Position numbers and translations under genes: made by a program
The notes under the pieces: generated by a model
What the model was told of the DNA's origin: nothing
The model's input: the letters and a program-made list of their open reading frames with translations, nothing else
The model's database searches: none
NCBI RefSeq assembly: GCF_014641735.1
Contig: NZ_BMIH01000004.1
Coordinates: 186,001-250,000, forward strand
Origin: Sphingomonas metalli
GTDB taxonomy: Bacteria; Pseudomonadota; Alphaproteobacteria; Sphingomonadales; Sphingomonadaceae
Direction: 5' to 3'
DNA: 64,000 nt
In this document: positions 37,437 to 47,514 of the stretch, in pieces
Layout: every line of letters begins with the position of its first letter
Numbering within the stretch: the first letter of the stretch is position 1

Positions 37437-37784
37437 GCGAGGGGATGGTCTCGTTCCTCCTTCGGGGCCTCCTTCCATTATCGGTCGTCAATTCCGCGAA
37501 GGCAGGAATCCGGAAGCTCCGACGTTGCGGGCAATGCGGAAGGCTCCCGCGCGTCTGGATCCCCGCCTTCGCGGGGATGACGGAATTCGTGGGGCAGGGC
37601 TTTTGCTACGATAGCGTGCAGAGAACCCTCCTGCCCCGTTCGTGCCGAGCGAAGTCGAAGCACCGTTCTTCTTGCCCCGAGCGCCGGCGCTTCAGGCAGA
37701 GCACTGTTTCGGCAAGCTCAGCACGAACGGGGGAGAGGGTAACGTGCTTCGCGGAAGAGGCGGGCTTCAAACAGCATCCCCTCC
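37437..37784. repeat. Gap with two paired-hairpin repeats
   Basis: There is no gene. 37486-37583 is an uninterrupted member of the same family as 57-155; its right hairpin keeps the intact GCCTTCGC loop that is the insertion point of the MITE-like element elsewhere. 37636-37730 is the CCGTTCGTGCCGAGC to GCTCAGCACGAACGG family. Both lie between converging genes. Confidence 0.8.
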
Positions 37785-38276
37785 TCACCCGATCCGGTCG
37801 GGAACTTCCGCGGCGTCGGCCTCGATCGCGGTGGCGGAGGCCACGGCTTCCCACGGGAAGACGAACCAGTCCTTCACCGTCCGCCGGTCGATCACGCGGT
37901 GGCGGTAGTCGACCTGTTCCGCAGAGGCGCTGTTGTCGATCAGCACCGCGAACCGCACCTCGCCGGCTCCCGCCTCCGCCAGCCCCGCGCGGAGCCGGGC
38001 GATGGTGCGGCCCGAATCGTTGATGTCGTCGACGATCACCGCGCGCCGCCCCTTCAGCCGCCCGGCGAGCGTGGCGAGGTCGGGCGCCTGCCCGCCCGAC
38101 CCGTCGAGCGAGACCATCGGCAGGCCGGTGGCGTGCGACAGGTACACCGCCGGCACCAGCCCGCCGCGGCCGATGCCGACGATGAGGTCGGCCCAGCCCT
38201 CGCCGCCGATCTGCGCGGCGAGGTCGGCGATCGCGGCGGCGAACTCCGCATCGGTGACGGGGGTGAAGACCGGCAT
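37785..38276 (-). CDS. Phosphoribosyltransferase family protein
   Basis: This 163-residue cytoplasmic protein has the type I PRTase fold, with the PRPP loop VIVDDINDSGRT (residues about 80-91) and the upstream VGIGRGGLVPAVYLSHA. The C-terminal KDWFVFPWE resembles xanthine-guanine phosphoribosyltransferase (Gpt). It could salvage xanthine or guanine, but the exact base is not determined. It is read directly after the PLP enzyme with a one-base TGATG overlap. Confidence 0.87.
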   Translation of the reverse strand: MPVFTPVTDAEFAAAIADLAAQIGGEGWADLIVGIGRGGLVPAVYLSHATGLPMVSLDGSGGQAPDLATLAGRLKGRRAVIVDDINDSGRTIARLRAGLAEAGAGEVRFAVLIDNSASAEQVDYRHRVIDRRTVKDWFVFPWEAVASATAIEADAAEVPDRIG

Positions 38277-39586
38277 CAGATCGCCGACAGCGCCTGGTCG
38301 AAATCGGCGATCAGGTCGTCGGCATCCTCGACCCCGATCGAGATGCGGACGAGATTGTCGGTGATCCCCAGCGCCGCCTTGCGCGCATCGGGCACCGACA
38401 GGTGCGTCATGCCGGCCGGGTGGCTCGCCAGCGTCTCGGTGCCGCCGAGCGACACGGCGAGCTTGGCGATGCGCAGCGCGTCGAGGAAGCGGAACGCCTC
38501 CGCCTCGCCGCCCTTGAGATAGAGCGAGAAGGTGGAGCCGGCGCCGGTGCAGTGGCGGTCGTAGATGTCCTTCTGCCGCGCATCCTCGATGAAGCCGAGA
38601 TAGCCCATCCGCTCGACCTTGGGATGGTCGCGCAGGAAGGCGCAGACCTTGGCCGCATTCTCGCCCGCGCGGCTCATCCGCAATTCGAGCGTCTCGAGCG
38701 AGCGGAGCAGCATCCAGGCCGTGTTGGGGTCGCAGATCGTGCCGATCGTGTTGCGCATCGACCGCACCGTGTCGATCAGCGCCTTCTTGCCGAGCAGCCC
38801 GCCGGCGACGAGGTCGGAATGGCCGCCGGCATATTTGGTCAGCGAATAGACGACGATATCGGCGCCGTGGCGGAGCGGCTGCTGCCAGAGGGGCCCCAGG
38901 AAGGTGTTGTCGATCGCGATCGGCGGCTGCTCGGCGGCATTCGCGAAGATCGCGTCGCGGCTGGCGGCGACCGCTGCGATATCGACCAGCGCGTTGGTCG
39001 GGTTGGCGGGCGATTCGAGATAGATGAGCGCGACGCGGCCGGTCGCGGCCTTGGCCAGCACCGCGTCGATCTCCTCGCGGGTCGCGCCGGCGGGGAAGTC
39101 GAGCCAGTGGACGCCGAACCGGCCGAGCACCTTGGCGATCAGCGTCTCGGTCGCGGCATAGAGCGGGCCGGAATGGACGATCGTGTCGCCGGGGCGGACC
39201 ATCGAAAGGAACAGCGTCGCGATCGCCGACATGCCGCTGGAGAAGGCGAGCGCATCCTCCGCCTCTTCCCAGATCGCGAGGCGATCCTCGAGGATCTCCT
39301 GATTGGGGCCGTTGAACCGCGAATAGACGAGGCCCTCGGCCCCGCCGGGCCGCTTGCCGGTGACGCCCTCGAAATGCCGCTTGCCCGCCGCGGCATTGGG
39401 GAAGACGAAGGTCGAGGTGAGGAAGATCGGCGGCTTCAGCGAGCCTTCGGACAGGGTCGGATCGAAGCCGTGGCCCATCATCAGCGTCGACGGCTTGAGC
39501 TTGCGGCCGCCGATCGTCTCCGGATCGCTGCGCGGCGCCTGGGGCGCGGGGATGCCGGACAGATCGGCTTCGGTGGGGTCGGCCAT
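38276..39586 (-). CDS. Cystathionine gamma-synthase/lyase family PLP enzyme
   Basis: The enzyme has 436 residues and the Cys/Met-metabolism landmarks: YSRFNGPNQEILEDRLA, SSGMSAIATLFLS, IDNTFLGPLWQQPL, the PLP Lys in SLTKYAGGHSD (near residue 242) and TLASHPAGMTHLS. The variant closely resembles alphaproteobacterial 'cystathionine gamma-synthase family' proteins, some of which act as methionine gamma-lyase; the reaction is not settled by sequence. ATG 39586 follows GAGGAG. I saw no SAM riboswitch in the leader. Confidence 0.9.
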   Translation of the reverse strand: MADPTEADLSGIPAPQAPRSDPETIGGRKLKPSTLMMGHGFDPTLSEGSLKPPIFLTSTFVFPNAAAGKRHFEGVTGKRPGGAEGLVYSRFNGPNQEILEDRLAIWEEAEDALAFSSGMSAIATLFLSMVRPGDTIVHSGPLYAATETLIAKVLGRFGVHWLDFPAGATREEIDAVLAKAATGRVALIYLESPANPTNALVDIAAVAASRDAIFANAAEQPPIAIDNTFLGPLWQQPLRHGADIVVYSLTKYAGGHSDLVAGGLLGKKALIDTVRSMRNTIGTICDPNTAWMLLRSLETLELRMSRAGENAAKVCAFLRDHPKVERMGYLGFIEDARQKDIYDRHCTGAGSTFSLYLKGGEAEAFRFLDALRIAKLAVSLGGTETLASHPAGMTHLSVPDARKAALGITDNLVRISIGVEDADDLIADFDQALSAI

Positions 39587-39663
39587 GGGTATTCTCCTCG
39601 GATGGGGGAGGGTTAGGCCAGATCGGCGGCGGGGGGAATGGTGGGGCTGCCGGGTGGTTCGGG

Positions 39664-39820
39664 GAGAAGAGTGGTTCGCGCGGAGGCGCGGAGGCGCGGA
39701 GGGGTCGCGCTTGCCGCGGGCGAGGCCGTTCGAGTTATCCGGCGGAGGACGAGCGGCCCTTGCGGCGGGCGCGACATCTTCGCGCTCTCCGCGCCTCCGC
39801 GTGAACTCTCTTCTTCCGCT
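39664..39820. repeat. Inverted repeat with GCGGAGGCGCGGAG arms
   Basis: The left arm (about 39664-39701) reads GAAGAGTGGTTCGCGCGGAGG and continues with GCGCGGAG units. The right arm (about 39783-39820) is its approximate reverse complement (about 30 of 36 match). About 80 bp lie between. A related tandem stretch sits at 33323-33352. No coding potential was seen. Confidence 0.6.
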
Positions 39821-39946
39821 TTCAAAGGTGGCCGACGCTGATCGGGGAGTGCGCCGTGTCCTCCCCATCCGTTACGCTGCGCACGCCACCTACCCTGTGG
39901 GGAAGGATGGGGGGTGATGCGACCAAATCGTCATTCCCGCGCAGGC

Positions 39947-40100
39947 GAGACCTCTGCGAAGGTCCGATCGGTCCACGCCCCTCGTCCACCCCGGCGCAGG
40001 CCGGGGTCCAGCTGGGTGAAGCCTTGCAATGACTTACCGCCGTTTCCCAACTGGACCCCGGCCTGCGCCGGGGTGGACGAAAGACTTCCGCAGAGGTCTG
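39947..40100. mobile_element. MITE-like element, copy B
   Basis: This 154-bp element is the inverted counterpart of 16717-16869. Its ends are GAGACCTCTGCGAAG and, inverted, AGACCTCTGCGGAAG. It is flanked by GCGCAGGC (39939-39946) and GCGAAGGC (40101-40108), seven of eight identical. The 97-bp core (39983-40079) differs from copy A at about five positions by my alignment. It sits in the same place within the same outer repeat as copy A. Confidence 0.65.
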
Positions 40101-40222
40101 GCGAAGGCGGGGGATTTATATTTTCTGACGTTGCGAGTGATGCGGCAAGCTCCCGCGCGTCTGGATCCCCGCCTGCGCGGGGATGACGGCTGGTTTGCTG
40201 GCCGACGCATTACTCCTCGATC

Positions 40223-41908
<1,686 letters not shown>

Positions 41909-41975
41909 CCTGCTCTCCACACTTGGTTCTATCGTTGGCCGCCACTATGCAGGCGGCGATGACGGGGGAAAAGCC

Positions 41976-42857
41976 TTGATCCACTTCGCTGCCGCCGCCG
42001 CGGCGGGACATATCCGCTTCGAGGATCTGGGGCTGCACCCGGATGTCTTCTCGATCGGCTGGTTCACCCTGCGCTGGTACAGCCTGGCCTATATCGCCGG
42101 GATCGTCATCGGCTGGTGGTATCTGCTCAAGCTGCTCGCCCAGCCGGGCGCGCCGATGGCGCGGCGCCATGCCGACGATCTGGTCTTCTACGCGACGCTG
42201 GGGATCATCCTGGGCGGACGGATCGGCTATGTGCTGTTCTACGCGCCCGAGATGCTGCTCCACCCGCTGTCGATCCTGCGGCTGTGGGACGGCGGGATGA
42301 GCTTCCATGGCGGGGTGATCGGCACCTCGCTGGGGATCATCGTCTTTGCGCGCAAGAACGGGCTGAACTGGCTGCGCATCCACGACTATGTCGCGGCCTG
42401 CGTGCCGTTCGGCCTGTTCTTCGGACGGCTGGCCAATTTCGTGAACGGCGAATTGTGGGGCAAGCCGGCGGACGTGCCCTGGGCGATCGTCTTCCCGCGC
42501 ACCGTCCCCTTCGGCCTGCCCGACCCGGCGCGGCATCCCAGCCAGCTCTACGAGGCGGGGCTGGAGGGCATCCTGCTGTTCGCGCTGATGGCCTTCGCCT
42601 TCTGGCGGACCAAGGCGCGCTACGAGCCGGGGCGACTGACCGGCACCTTCCTGCTCGGCTATGGGCTGGCGCGCTTCACCGTCGAATTCTTCCGCGAGCC
42701 GGACCAGCAGCTGCGCGCCTTTGCCGAGGCGACCGGGCTGCACATGGGCCAGTGGCTGTGCGTGCCGATGATCGCGGGCGGGCTGTACCTGATCCTGACC
42801 GCGCCGAAGCGGCGGGTGCGGGTGGAACCGATCGCGGGGACGGAGAGCGCCGCCTAG
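41976..42857 (+). CDS. lgt: Prolipoprotein diacylglyceryl transferase
   Basis: Lgt attaches diacylglycerol to the lipobox Cys of prelipoproteins in the inner membrane. The 293-residue protein has about seven membrane segments and the Lgt signature [15 protein letters not shown] (near residues 152-166), with [11 protein letters not shown] before it and the catalytic Arg region downstream. The start is a TTG at 41976 after GGGGGAA; no ATG in the right frame lies close. It begins the operon lgt-MidA-GNAT-pgeF. Confidence 0.95.
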   Translation: MIHFAAAAAAGHIRFEDLGLHPDVFSIGWFTLRWYSLAYIAGIVIGWWYLLKLLAQPGAPMARRHADDLVFYATLGIILGGRIGYVLFYAPEMLLHPLSILRLWDGGMSFHGGVIGTSLGIIVFARKNGLNWLRIHDYVAACVPFGLFFGRLANFVNGELWGKPADVPWAIVFPRTVPFGLPDPARHPSQLYEAGLEGILLFALMAFAFWRTKARYEPGRLTGTFLLGYGLARFTVEFFREPDQQLRAFAEATGLHMGQWLCVPMIAGGLYLILTAPKRRVRVEPIAGTESAA

Positions 42858-42876
42858 TGCCGGCCGGGAGAGGCGC

Positions 42877-43917
42877 ATGACCGACGAGGCGCTGCCCGAG
42901 CGGCTGGCGCGGGCGATCGCGCTGGCGGGGCCGATCCCGCTGTCGCAGTTCATGGCGGCGGCGAACGCGCATTATTATGCGACGCGCGATCCGCTGGGCG
43001 CGGGTGGCGACTTCGTGACGGCGCCGGAGATCAGCCAGATGTTCGGCGAGCTGGTCGGGCTGTGGTGCGCCGATCTGTGGGACCGGGCGGGGCGGCCGCC
43101 AGCGCATTGGGTGGAGCTGGGTCCCGGCCGCGGCACGCTAGCGGCGGATGCGCGGCGGGCGATGGCGAAGGCGGGCTGGTCGCCGCCGGTCCATTTCGTC
43201 GAGACGAGCCCGGTGCTGCGCGCGGCGCAGGCCGAGCGGGTGGCGGACGCGCGGTTCCACGAGTCGGTCGCGAGCCTGCCGGACGACGCGCCGCTGATCG
43301 TCGTCGCCAACGAGTTCTTCGACGCGCTGCCGATCCGCCAGCTGGTGCGGGGCGCGGGTGCGTGGCGCGAGCGGCTGGTCGCCTGCCAGGATACGCTGTT
43401 CCTGCCGATCGCGGGGCCGGCGGTGCCCGAGGCGGTGATCCCGCCGGGGTTGCGCGAGGCCGAGCCGGGTGCGGTGCTGGAGATTTCGCCCGCGCAGGTG
43501 GCGGTGATGCGCGACCTTGCCGCCCGGATCGCGCGGCAGGGCGGGGGGCTGGTCGCGATCGATTACGGGCATGAGGGGCCGCTGACCGGCGAGACGCTGC
43601 AGGCGGTGCGCGCGCATGGCCATGCCAATCCCTTCGAGTCGCCGGGCGAACACGACCTGACCGCGCATGTCGACTTCACCACGCTCGCCGCCGCGGCGCA
43701 GGCAGGGGGTGCGACGGTGTGGGGCCCGGTCGAGCAGGGCGAGTGGCTGGTAAAGCTGGGAATCGACGCGCGCGCCGCGGCGCTCGCCCGCCATGCGCCG
43801 GAGCGGGCGGAGGCGATCGTCGCCGACCGGCAGCGGCTGGTGACGGGCATGGGTACGCTGTTCAAGGCGCTGGCGGTGACCGCGCCTGGCTGGCCGCAGC
43901 CGGCGGGGTTCGCATGA
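42877..43917 (+). CDS. SAM-dependent methyltransferase, MidA/NDUFAF7 family (COG1565)
   Basis: The protein has 346 residues. The N-terminus has PLSQFMAAANAHYYATRDPLG, typical of the family, and the SAM-binding loop is ELGPGRGTLAAD (near residues 71-82). NEFFDALPIRQLV and VAIDYGHEG follow. The mitochondrial relative NDUFAF7 methylates an Arg of complex I subunit NDUFS2; a similar role on NADH dehydrogenase is possible. It lies 19 bp after lgt, and its stop overlaps the GNAT gene by 4 bp. Confidence 0.92.
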   Translation: MTDEALPERLARAIALAGPIPLSQFMAAANAHYYATRDPLGAGGDFVTAPEISQMFGELVGLWCADLWDRAGRPPAHWVELGPGRGTLAADARRAMAKAGWSPPVHFVETSPVLRAAQAERVADARFHESVASLPDDAPLIVVANEFFDALPIRQLVRGAGAWRERLVACQDTLFLPIAGPAVPEAVIPPGLREAEPGAVLEISPAQVAVMRDLAARIARQGGGLVAIDYGHEGPLTGETLQAVRAHGHANPFESPGEHDLTAHVDFTTLAAAAQAGGATVWGPVEQGEWLVKLGIDARAAALARHAPERAEAIVADRQRLVTGMGTLFKALAVTAPGWPQPAGFA

Positions 43918-44420
43918 TCGCCTTTCGCGATGCCGAGGTGGCGGATGCGGCGGCGCTGGCGCGGCTGGGGGCGGAGAGCTTCACCGAGACCTTCGGGCAT
44001 CTCTACGACCCGGCCGATCTCGCCGCATTCCTGGAGAATCACCGCGCGACGAGTTGGGCGGCGCAACTTGGCGACCCCGCCTTCGCCGTGCGGCTGGGCG
44101 AGGCGGAGGGGCGGGCGGTGGCCTATGCCAAGCTGGGGCCGCCCTCGCTGCCCTTCACCCCGAACGGTCCGGCGGCGGAGCTGCGGCAATTCTATATCCT
44201 CAGGCCGTGGCAGGGCAGCGGCGCGGCGCAGGCGCTGATGGACTGGGTGCTCTCCACCGCGCGGGCGCGGGGGGCGGAAGAGCTCTATCTGTCGGTGTTC
44301 GTCGACAATCACCGGGCGCGGCGCTTCTACGCGCGCTACGGCTTCGTGGAGGTCGGCTCCTACGACTTCATGGTCGGCACCCATCGCGACGAGGACCATA
44401 TCATGCGGCTGGCGCTGTGA
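43914..44420 (+). CDS. GNAT-family N-acetyltransferase
   Basis: The protein has 168 residues with the GNAT core: ELRQFYILRPWQGSGAAQALMDWVL (acetyl-CoA-binding loop near residues 83-107) and LYLSVFVDNHRARRFYARYGF. The ending YDFMVGTHRDEDHIMRLAL is typical of small-molecule or protein N-acetyltransferases of the RimI-like kind. The substrate is unknown. It overlaps MidA (ATGA) and pgeF (GTGA) by 4 bp each, so it is part of the coupled operon. Confidence 0.9.
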   Translation: MIAFRDAEVADAAALARLGAESFTETFGHLYDPADLAAFLENHRATSWAAQLGDPAFAVRLGEAEGRAVAYAKLGPPSLPFTPNGPAAELRQFYILRPWQGSGAAQALMDWVLSTARARGAEELYLSVFVDNHRARRFYARYGFVEVGSYDFMVGTHRDEDHIMRLAL

Positions 44421-45190
44421 ACGGCGAAGACGCGGTGGAGGTGATCCGCGCCCGCGGGCTGGAGGGGGTGGCGCACGGCTTTCTCGGCCGGCGTGGCGGC
44501 GTGTCGACGGGCGTCACCGCGGGGCTGGACCTCGGGCGGCGCGGGCAGGACACGATCGGGCCGGAGCTGGCGGAAAATCGCCGGCGCGCGGTGGCGGCGG
44601 TGCTGCCGGGGGCGTCGCTCGCCACGCTCTACCAGATCCATTCGGCCGATGTGGTGCGGGTGCTGACCGCGATCGACGATGCCGCCCGCCCGCGCGGCGA
44701 CGCGATGGTGACCGAGCGGCCGGGCATCCTGCTCGGCATCCTGACCGCCGACTGCGCGCCGGTGCTGCTCGCCGACCGCGAGGCGGGAGTGGTCGGTGCG
44801 GCGCATGCCGGGTGGAAGGGCGCGGTGGCAGGCGTCACCGATCGCACCGTCGAGGCGATGGTCCGGCTGGGGGCGAAGCCGGAGCGGATCGTGGCGGCGA
44901 TCGGGCCCTGTATCGCGCGGCGCAGCTATGAGGTGGACGATGCCTTCCTCGCGCGCTTTGTAGCGGAGGACCCGGCGAACGAGCGCTTCTTCGCCGACGG
45001 CCGGCCGGGGCATCACCGCTTCGATCTCGAAGCCTATGTCGCGCACCGGCTGGCGGCGGCGGGGGTGGGCCAGGTCGAGACCCTGGGGCTCGACACCTAT
45101 GCGGACGAGGCGCGGTTCTACAGCTTTCGCCGGGCGACGCATCGGGGGGAGGCGGATTACGGGCGGCAGATCGCGCTGATCGGGGTGTAG
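44417..45190 (+). CDS. pgeF: Peptidoglycan editing factor PgeF (YfiH/laccase-domain)
   Basis: PgeF removes wrongly incorporated residues from cell-wall precursors; older names call it a multicopper polyphenol oxidase. The 257-residue protein has the metal and catalytic residues in QIHSADVV (His), LTADCAPVLL (Cys) and GAAHAGWKGAV (His), then IGPCI and FYSFRRAT. The start is GTG overlapping the GNAT stop. It closes the lgt operon, consistent with a shared envelope theme. Confidence 0.93.
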   Translation: MNGEDAVEVIRARGLEGVAHGFLGRRGGVSTGVTAGLDLGRRGQDTIGPELAENRRRAVAAVLPGASLATLYQIHSADVVRVLTAIDDAARPRGDAMVTERPGILLGILTADCAPVLLADREAGVVGAAHAGWKGAVAGVTDRTVEAMVRLGAKPERIVAAIGPCIARRSYEVDDAFLARFVAEDPANERFFADGRPGHHRFDLEAYVAHRLAAAGVGQVETLGLDTYADEARFYSFRRATHRGEADYGRQIALIGV

Positions 45191-45448
45191 GGGAAGCCGT
45201 CATCCCAGCGAAGGCTGGGATCTTCCGGATGGTGCGCTTCGGTCGATAAAGGCCCCAGCCTTCGCTGGGGCGACGGTTGGAGGGCGATCGATCCCGCGTT
45301 CCGTTCGACCTGAGCGTGTCGAAGCCTGTCCTGAGCGCCTGCCTTGGCAGGCCGTCGAAGGGGGCTGTTCTTCTCACTTCGGAGCGCGAGAGAAGAACAG
45401 TGCTTCGACACGCTCAGCACGAACGGGGTGGGGTGGAGGCGGGCGTGG
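45191..45448. repeat. Two REP-like elements
   Basis: 45197-45276 is a paired hairpin (CCGTCATCCCAGCGAAGGC to GCCTTCGCTGGGGCGACGG). 45301-45427 is a longer element of the CCGTTCGACCTGAGCG to GCTCAGCACGAACGG type with an extra internal hairpin. It lies between converging genes and has no coding sequence. Confidence 0.75.
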
Positions 45449-45961
45449 CTATCCGCGCAGCATCACCACGGTCGGCCGTTCGTGATACTGCCCCTCCGCC
45501 TCATGCTCGTAGCCGAGTCGCCCGGCGAGCCGGATCGAGGCGGCATTCTCCGCGCCGATGATGCAGAAGGTGCGGGTCATGCCCTGCGCCGCCGCCCAGT
45601 CGTGCACCGCGCCCATCGCCTCTCGCGCCAGCCCGCGACCGTGCGCGGCGGGGCCGAGGATCCAGGCGGCTTCGGGCCGGTCGGGCAGGGAAAAGGAAAA
45701 GTCGCGGCGGGTGTCCATCAGCCCGGCCTCGCCGAGCAGGTCGCCGGTCGCGGCATCGCGGACGACCCACAGCCCGCGGCCGAACAGCGTCCACTGGCCG
45801 GTGTGGCGGAGGAGCTGGAGCCACACCTCCTCGCGGGTACGCGGCTTGCCGCCGATATGGCGGTAGACGGCGGGGTCGCTCCAGATCGCGACGAGGGAGT
45901 CGAGGTCTTCGGGCCGGTGGGCGGAGAGGATCAGGCGGTCGGTGCGCAGGGTCGGGGCCAT
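45449..45961 (-). CDS. GNAT-family N-acetyltransferase (RimJ/RimL type)
   Basis: The protein has 170 residues. It starts TLRTDRLILSAHRPEDLDSLVAIWSDPAVYRHIGG, the standard opening of RimJ/RimL-like acetyltransferases. The acetyl-CoA loop is ILGPAAHGRGLAREAM (near residues 101-116), and CIIGAENAASIRLAGRLGY follows. It could acetylate a protein N-terminus or a small amine; the target is unknown. ATG 45961 is chosen because the domain starts there. Confidence 0.9.
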   Translation of the reverse strand: MAPTLRTDRLILSAHRPEDLDSLVAIWSDPAVYRHIGGKPRTREEVWLQLLRHTGQWTLFGRGLWVVRDAATGDLLGEAGLMDTRRDFSFSLPDRPEAAWILGPAAHGRGLAREAMGAVHDWAAAQGMTRTFCIIGAENAASIRLAGRLGYEHEAEGQYHERPTVVMLRG

Positions 45962-46270
45962 GCGCGCGATGATAGCGGGACGGGAGGGAGAGGGAATGGG
46001 GCGGCGCTTCCAAAGCGTTACCCCTGCGCAGGCTGGGACCTTTGGAGCATGATGATTTGCGTCGACCCATCCCTGACCGTTCGCCCTGAGCGCAGTCGAG
46101 GGCCTGAGACGTGACCGTGCTTCGACTTCGCTCGGCACGAACGGGTTCGTGCGCGATCGTTCAGCGCTAGCGGTTGGCGTGCTGCCGACTGTCCGTCATC
46201 GCAGCCTTCGCGGGGATCACGGGAAATGGGCTTCCGCAAAGGTGTCGCCTCCGCGGGGATGACGGACGTC
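45962..46270. repeat. Gap with REP-like and decayed elements
   Basis: 46077-46144 is the CCGTTCGCCCTGAGCG to CTCGGCACGAACGG family. 46194-46265 looks like a decayed outer repeat: GCCTTCGCGGGGATCACGG is followed by CTTCCGCAAAGGTGTCGCC and CGGGGATGACGG. It retains what may be one worn end of the MITE-like element. No gene was seen. Confidence 0.6.
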
Positions 46271-46984
46271 TCAAAGCGGCGCGTCGCCACGCCCGTCCTG
46301 TTCCTCCAGCGCGTTCATGCCGGCATGGATCGCCGCCTCCGCCTGTCGCCGCGGCAGGCCGGGAGGGATGGCGGGGGCGAAGCGGAGGGTGGCGGTGCCG
46401 GGGCGCTTCAAGCCCTTGCGCGGCCAGAGGCGGCCGATATCGGTCGCCACCGCGACGGTCGGCATGTCGAGCAGCCGGTAAAGGCCGGCGAAGCCCGGCT
46501 TCAGCGGCGGGGTTTCGCCGGGCTGGACGCGCGTCCCCTCCGGAAAGATCAGGATCGAGCGGCCCTCGGCCTTCGCCGCCTCCGCGTCGCGCATCATCCC
46601 GCGCAGCGCCGCCGCGGCGGCATCGCGATCGACGACGATCGCGCCATAGCGGCGCGCGGCCCAGCCCCAGGCGGGGATGTCGGCCAGCTCGCGCTTGAGG
46701 ACCATCGCGGGGGCGTCGAGCATCGCCTGCAATTCCAGCGTCTCCCACATCGCCTGATGCTTGGCGGCGTAGAAGGCGGGGCCGGCAGGGCGCTCGCCTT
46801 CTACGCGCACACGGATGCCGAGCAGGTGGCGCACCGCCCAGCGGTGGAACAGCGTCCAGGCGGTGGCGTGGCGCATCACCGCGCGGCGGCCGAACAGCGC
46901 GCTGACCGGCGCGGTCAGCACGATCGGCACCGACAGGCCATAGAAGACGATCGCGAAGACGATGTTGCGGAGGAGGACGATCAT
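46271..46984 (-). CDS. 1-acyl-sn-glycerol-3-phosphate acyltransferase (PlsC type)
   Basis: This 237-residue inner-membrane enzyme makes phosphatidic acid from lysophosphatidic acid. It has an N-terminal membrane helix (LLRNIVFAIVFYGLSVPIVL). The acyltransferase motif I is present as AAKHQAMWETLE, a KHQ-type variant of HX4D seen in alphaproteobacteria, and motif III is IFPEGTRVQPGE. The start at 46984 overlaps the ydcF stop by 4 bp. It is the last gene of the ftsE-ftsX-ydcF-plsC run. Confidence 0.92.
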   Translation of the reverse strand: MIVLLRNIVFAIVFYGLSVPIVLTAPVSALFGRRAVMRHATAWTLFHRWAVRHLLGIRVRVEGERPAGPAFYAAKHQAMWETLELQAMLDAPAMVLKRELADIPAWGWAARRYGAIVVDRDAAAAALRGMMRDAEAAKAEGRSILIFPEGTRVQPGETPPLKPGFAGLYRLLDMPTVAVATDIGRLWPRKGLKRPGTATLRFAPAIPPGLPRRQAEAAIHAGMNALEEQDGRGDAPL

Positions 46985-47514
46985 TGCCCCCAGCCCACCC
47001 ACAGGGCCACGCGGCGCAGGATCAACTTATTGTATTCGTTCACTAATGTCGCAAGGCGCACATTGCCGGGCACGCCATCGCCCAGCACCAGCACGCGCGG
47101 GCCGAGGGTGGCGCTGAGCTCCATCCGCGCGCGCGGCAGATGCCAGTCGGAGGTGACGAGCCGCACCGTGCGATAGTCGTGGCGGCGGACCCAGGCCGCG
47201 GTCTCCTCGGCGTTGGAGCGGGTGTCGACCGCATCGGCGCCGAGATCGACGCAGCAGTCGAACAGCGCGCGCGGCGTTCCGTACATGCGGGCCAGGTCGC
47301 GCGGGCGCACCCCGGGGGCGACGCCGGTGACGAGCATCCGCTTGGCCTGGCGGTCGCGCAGCAGCTGCAGCCCGCGGTCGATCCGCCCCGCCCCGCCGGT
47401 CGGCACCACGATCGCGTCGGTCGTCGTCCCCTCCAGCGGCGGCGGCAGCAGGAGCATGAAGGCGGCGAAGCCCAGGCACCAGGCGACCAGCAGGGTCGAC
47501 AGCAGCCGCAGCAT
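46981..47514 (-). CDS. YdcF family (DUF218) protein
   Basis: The protein has 177 residues with one N-terminal membrane segment (LLSTLLVAWCLGFAAFMLLLP). The DUF218 domain follows, with DAIVVPTGGAGRIDRGLQLL, RSNAEETAAWV and VRLVTSDWHLPRARMEL. The family is linked to envelope metabolism (ElyC, SanA, YdcF) and may bind a nucleotide-like or lipid-carrier ligand. It overlaps ftsX and plsC, so it belongs to that operon. Confidence 0.9.
   Translation of the reverse strand: MLRLLSTLLVAWCLGFAAFMLLLPPPLEGTTTDAIVVPTGGAGRIDRGLQLLRDRQAKRMLVTGVAPGVRPRDLARMYGTPRALFDCCVDLGADAVDTRSNAEETAAWVRRHDYRTVRLVTSDWHLPRARMELSATLGPRVLVLGDGVPGNVRLATLVNEYNKLILRRVALWVGWGQ

Larger units (their letters stand above)
39587..40222. 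repeat. Repeat-rich gap
   Basis: This 636-bp gap has no gene. 39664-39820 holds a large inverted repeat of GCGGAG-rich arms, and 39929-40189 holds the second composite of outer paired hairpin plus inner MITE-like element; both are listed separately. 39821-39928 shows nothing definite. Confidence 0.75.

Noticed and set aside
39587..39700. SAM or SAH riboswitch upstream of the Cys/Met-metabolism enzyme
   Set aside because: The 100 bp before the start contain only a ribosome site and repeat sequence; no conserved riboswitch core is visible.
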